Shown piece after piece: positions 61,367 through 64,000 of a stretch of 64,000 nucleotides of DNA. The first letter of the stretch is position 1. Every line of letters begins with the position of its first letter. This stretch comes from Thermoplasmatales archaeon BRNA1 (GTDB lineage Archaea; Thermoplasmatota; Thermoplasmata; Methanomassiliicoccales; Methanomethylophilaceae). The notes under the pieces are model-generated. The model ran no database searches, was not told the origin of the DNA, and saw only the letters and a program-made list of their open reading frames with translations. A program made the translations under genes and the position numbers. The stretch spans positions 372,001 through 436,000 of the forward strand of contig CP002916.1 of the NCBI GenBank assembly GCA_000350305.1. The letters run 5' to 3'.

Positions 61367-61948
61367 ATGGCACAGGACATCGGAGTGACCGGGACCGACC
61401 AGTTCGGCAACGACGCGTACAAGCTCCTCTACCAGGAGATCATGTACGACATCGGTAAGCTAGCATCCGTCGAGAGGTCAACCATCGTCCTCAAGCCGGA
61501 GGTCCCCCTGTTCATCATCTCCGTGAAGATGAAGGCCCGCCCTTCCGCCAGGAAGATCGGCGATATCGCCGCCACCCGTGCGGAGAAGGGGGTGGTCTAC
61601 GTCAGTATCTCCGACGAGATGTACGCCCCCGGCACCCTCGCACGCCTGTGGGAGGAGTACGGCAGGGACAACGTCCAGCAGACCGACCGTCTCGACATCA
61701 CCGTCCGCGGAGCGGACACCTCCGCCGAGGTCGACTCCCTGGAGGTGGAATCGTCCGAACAGCCCGTCAGGGAGATCCTGGGGGCGCTCTGGAGGGTGCT
61801 GCCCGAGGGCATCCGCGTCAGGCGCGAGTTCGAGAACCAGGGCGTCATCACCGTGGTCGCCACCGAGGAGATCATGCGGTCCGAGTTCCTCGAGGAGGGG
61901 AAGAAGGTCGAGGACGCCATGGTGAAGGGGGTGGATTACCGTGTATGA
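61367..61948 (+). CDS. mmp17: Methanogenesis marker protein 17 (Mmp17)
   Basis: A 193-residue methanogen-specific protein associated with the MCR activation complex in other methanogens. No Cys cluster is visible. It shows YGxDAYKLLYQEIMYDIG-type start, ARKIGDIAATRAEKGVVYVSI and a charged C-terminus. ATG 61367 is 2 bp after the mmp15 stop; the end overlaps mmp7 by 8 nt. Confidence 0.9.
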   Translation: MAQDIGVTGTDQFGNDAYKLLYQEIMYDIGKLASVERSTIVLKPEVPLFIISVKMKARPSARKIGDIAATRAEKGVVYVSISDEMYAPGTLARLWEEYGRDNVQQTDRLDITVRGADTSAEVDSLEVESSEQPVREILGALWRVLPEGIRVRREFENQGVITVVATEEIMRSEFLEEGKKVEDAMVKGVDYRV

Positions 61949-62885
61949 GGTCATAATGTACGACGGAGGGATCTACCGTTCCGACGAGCTCTTCGAGCTC
62001 ATCGAGGACGTGGGAGGCGTAGTCCTCCTGAAGAACCGTTCCTCCCAGATGCTCACAGTCACCATGTCAATCCCGGAGGAGGACCGTCCCATGGTGGAGG
62101 CCTTCTGCAAGGAGATCGGCGGCCAGGTCAGGGACGTCCCCCTGGCAGGAACCGAGATCGCCGTCATCGGTCCCACCCTCGGGAGGCACCACATGCCCCA
62201 CCCGATCTGCGATATAGCGGAGTACCTCAGGAGATGCGGTGCCGTCACCGTCGTCATGGGACTCGCCCGCGGAAGGGGGAAGCACACGTCCCAGATCTCC
62301 CTCGAGGAGACCAAGATCATCGACGAGTACGACGCCTGCGTGTTCATGCTCGGCAACTTCAAGCCCTGCGTGGAGACCAAGGCCGAGCTCCTGCTGAGCA
62401 ACATCAACATCCCCACCGTCCTTGTGTGCGGGCCCGTGCCCGAGGGCATCGAGGGAACCTGCGACGCCATCGTCACCGGCGTCGGCAGGAAAGCGTCCCG
62501 CATGAGGGAGCCCGGAGACCGTGCCAAGCTCGAGGAGGTCGGAGACCGCGTCGAGGAGGTCCTGGACGACAAGAAGAAGGCCATCGAGGAGGACCCTCCC
62601 TTCGTCCATCCGTCGGAGATCAAGGCCCTGCTGGAGAACTTCGAACCCATCGACATGTGCCTCAGGCCGGCCCCGCTGGTCATGCACCTGGACGGTCTCA
62701 GGGCGAAGATCTCCTACGACGAGTACCACGAGCAGATCGAGAACATGGAGGTCTACGGCCGCCGTCTGGGAGACGTGTGCGTCATCACCCCCTCCAAGAT
62801 CAACGACAGCTCCATGCTCATCCGCATCAAGAGCCGTTCCCAGGTGGCCTACGAGGACGCCGAGAAGGCCAAGAAGGCCGCATGA
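61941..62885 (+). CDS. mmp7: Methanogenesis marker protein 7 (Mmp7)
   Basis: A 314-residue protein of the MCR activation complex. Motifs are GPTLGRHHMPHPICDIAEYLR, VVMGLARGRGKHTSQISLEE, FMLGNFKPCVETKAELL and VMHLDGLRAKISYDEYH. The start is GTG 61941, overlapping mmp17; no better ATG is in frame nearby. It closes the marker cluster proper and overlaps the DUF123 gene (ATGA). Confidence 0.92.
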   Translation: MYEVIMYDGGIYRSDELFELIEDVGGVVLLKNRSSQMLTVTMSIPEEDRPMVEAFCKEIGGQVRDVPLAGTEIAVIGPTLGRHHMPHPICDIAEYLRRCGAVTVVMGLARGRGKHTSQISLEETKIIDEYDACVFMLGNFKPCVETKAELLLSNINIPTVLVCGPVPEGIEGTCDAIVTGVGRKASRMREPGDRAKLEEVGDRVEEVLDDKKKAIEEDPPFVHPSEIKALLENFEPIDMCLRPAPLVMHLDGLRAKISYDEYHEQIENMEVYGRRLGDVCVITPSKINDSSMLIRIKSRSQVAYEDAEKAKKAA

Positions 62886-63298
62886 GCGTGAGGAAGGGGA
62901 CGTACGTCCTCGCGGTCGTTTTCGACCGCGACGTAAACATCACCGTGGGGGCCAAGGGCCCCCATCTTTTCCACGCTGGCACATATGTCTATGTGGGCAG
63001 TGCCATGGGCGGTCTGGATCAGCGTCTTTCAAGGCATCTGGCACATGTCAAGAAAATCAGATGGCACATCGATCATCTGACCACCGTCTGCGATTCCGCC
63101 AGGGCATGGGAATCCTATCCCGACTCGATTCCAGAATGCGGACTCGCCAGGATGGCCGAGGAGTGCGGAATGGTGCCAGAGATGGACGGATTCGGGTGTT
63201 CGGACTGCAGCTGCCGCACCCACCTTTTTAAAGCCGATGAGGAAACCATCGGAAAATTGGTAGCCAGAGGTTGTTTGCTGCCGTCTACTTCACGGTAA
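62882..63298 (+). CDS. DUF123 GIY-YIG-type nuclease domain protein
   Basis: A 138-residue stand-alone DUF123 domain of the GIY-YIG fold: TYVYVGSAMGGLDQRLSRHL holds the GIY-YIG-like and catalytic Arg region, HIDHLTT the middle, and GFGCSDCSCRTHLF a Cys-rich end. In other archaea it is often fused to endonuclease III or sugar-fermentation regulators; the activity is unproven. Base use is less GC-biased than upstream genes, and three dispersed-word copies lie within 210 bp of it. It overlaps mmp7. It ends in TAA. Confidence 0.88.
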   Translation: MSVRKGTYVLAVVFDRDVNITVGAKGPHLFHAGTYVYVGSAMGGLDQRLSRHLAHVKKIRWHIDHLTTVCDSARAWESYPDSIPECGLARMAEECGMVPEMDGFGCSDCSCRTHLFKADEETIGKLVARGCLLPSTSR

Positions 63299-63368
63299 CC
63301 ATTATAAAATAAGAACCGCTACCCATGGCCATAGACTACACTGTCTGTACAGTGGAGGATTGAAAAAA
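63299..63368 (+). promoter_or_regulatory. Promoter and SD of the FAD-linked oxidase gene
   Basis: ATTATAAAATAAG (63301-63313) is a TATA box. The inverted repeat ACTGT/ACAGT near 63340-63353 is followed by SD GGAGG (63355-63359) about 9 nt before ATG 63369. Confidence 0.55.
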
Positions 63369-64000
63369 ATGGATTCGGACAAACTATCCCGTGAAGTGAC
63401 TCCCGAGATCATCAGCAAACTCGAGTCTGCTATCGGAAAGGACAACGTCAACACCCACCCCGAGGAGAGGCTCCTTTACAGCCACGACCTCGCACCGCTG
63501 CCCGGAGTCGCCGGAATCGCGTTCAAGAACATCCCCGATGTCGTCGTCAGGCCCACCTGCACCGAGGACGTCGCCGCTGTCATGAGAATCGCGTACGAGA
63601 ACGGCGTCGCAGTCACCCCCCGCGGAAACTCCACCTGGGGACTCGGCGGATGCCAGCCCGTCTTCGCAGGGATCGTCGTCGACTTCTCCTCGAAGATGAA
63701 CAAGATCATCAAGCTCGACCCTGAGCACCTCTGCGTCAAGGTCCAGGCAGGAATCACTTTCAAAGAGGTCCTCGACGCCTGCATGGCGAAGGGCTTCATC
63801 ATCGGATCCTACCCCTCCTCATTCCCCGCAGCCACCATCGGCGGCTGGTACGGAACCAACGGAATGGGAATCGGAACCTACAAGTTCGGAAGCGTCAAGG
63901 ACAACGTCCTCAACATGGAGGTTGTCCTCCCCGACGGATCCGTCATCGAGACCGGATACGACAACATCGGTGCGTTCATGTCCGGCTACAACCTCAACCA
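63369..64000 (+). CDS. FAD-linked oxidase, GlcD/D-lactate dehydrogenase-like (partial)
   Basis: The first 210 or so residues of a PCMH-type FAD-binding protein, cut by the window end. Visible are VVVRPTCTEDVAAVMRIAYENG, VTPRGNSTWGLGG and FPAATIGGWYGTNGMGIGTYKFGSVKDNV, the FAD-contact loops of the glycolate oxidase GlcD/D-lactate dehydrogenase group. In Methanomassiliicoccales such GlcD proteins may act with HdrD-like subunits; the partner would be downstream and cannot be seen. Confidence 0.88.
   Translation, partial: MDSDKLSREVTPEIISKLESAIGKDNVNTHPEERLLYSHDLAPLPGVAGIAFKNIPDVVVRPTCTEDVAAVMRIAYENGVAVTPRGNSTWGLGGCQPVFAGIVVDFSSKMNKIIKLDPEHLCVKVQAGITFKEVLDACMAKGFIIGSYPSSFPAATIGGWYGTNGMGIGTYKFGSVKDNVLNMEVVLPDGSVIETGYDNIGAFMSGYNLN

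Noticed and set aside
1-64000. The shorter word TGGCAC as an enriched hexamer
   Set aside because: About 30 occurrences on both strands is near or below the composition-based expectation of about 40. Only the longer TCTGGCAC and TGGCACTGTT forms are clearly enriched.

Overview
The window looks like chromosome from a methyl-reducing methanogen of the Thermoplasmatota, most probably Methanomassiliicoccales (Methanomethylophilaceae-like). The evidence is a complete mcrBDGA operon; a methanogenesis-marker/MCR-activation cluster (atwA, mcrC, mmp3, 6, 5, 15, 17, 7); an MtaA/MtbA-type CoM methyltransferase; archaeal-type ribosomal, RNase P, DNA polymerase D and ether-lipid genes; many leaderless starts; and large gut-type surface proteins. 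None of the 60 complete genes I place ends in TAG (about 55 TGA, 5 TAA). That fits a lineage that decodes UAG as pyrrolysine, although no Pyl gene is in view. Coding sequence is GC-rich with strongly C-ending codons. I see no CRISPR array, insertion sequence, integrase or phage gene.

Layout. 0-2.7 kb: rpsM-rpsD-rpsK-rpoD. 2.7-7.2 kb, reverse: a NOG1-type GTPase and the PolD large subunit. 7.2-11.2 kb, reverse: a giant exported protein with a lamin-tail-like domain. 11.3-14.4 kb: tetraether-synthase-type radical SAM protein, ferredoxin and geranylgeranyl reductase (lipid maturation), facing a reverse operon of aminotransferase, unknown gene and mevalonate kinase. 17.5-22 kb: membrane protein, HD protein, Dus, then reverse rpr2-yhbY-serS. 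22-26.3 kb: L10e, dph2, then mtxX-queD-queC-queE (archaeosine). 26.3-31.8 kb: Mrp/NifX pair (reverse), VOC and Fe-S flavoprotein pair, and a three-gene metal/cobamide ABC importer behind a palindromic operator. 31.8-40.8 kb: unknown Cys protein, PUA protein, dNTPase-like HD protein, RtcB, tRNA-His, CoM methyltransferase, metallophosphoesterase, RecJ-like nuclease, argF. 41.3-45.9 kb: a 1518-residue surface protein with exact tandem repeats. 46-51.5 kb: DUF169 protein, mcrBDGA and a coupled DUF2098 gene. 51.6-55.3 kb, reverse: ycaO, a membrane protein, an unknown gene and a DNA-binding/DUF2111 fusion. 55.5-63.3 kb: the MCR activation operon ending in a GIY-YIG (DUF123) gene. From 63.4 kb: start of an FAD-linked oxidase cut by the window edge.

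How it fits together. The right third makes, modifies and activates methyl-coenzyme M reductase: subunits (mcrBGA), assembly factor (mcrD), McrA thioglycine formation (ycaO) and ATP-driven Ni reduction (A2, McrC, Mmp3/5/6/7/15/17). The methyltransferase at 36.4-37.5 kb supplies methyl-CoM, and the importer may supply iron or cobamide. The left third is information processing and membrane lipids.

The most unusual signal is not a gene. A dispersed DNA word, TCTGGCAC (extended form about RTCTGGCACTKGT), occurs at least 17 times in exact 8-mer form where 2-3 would be expected. Eight copies lie in the roughly 6% of the window that is intergenic, several beside terminators. Copies inside genes are written with codons the organism otherwise avoids. 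It behaves like an uptake-type or chromosome-organising sequence, and I know of no described archaeal equivalent.
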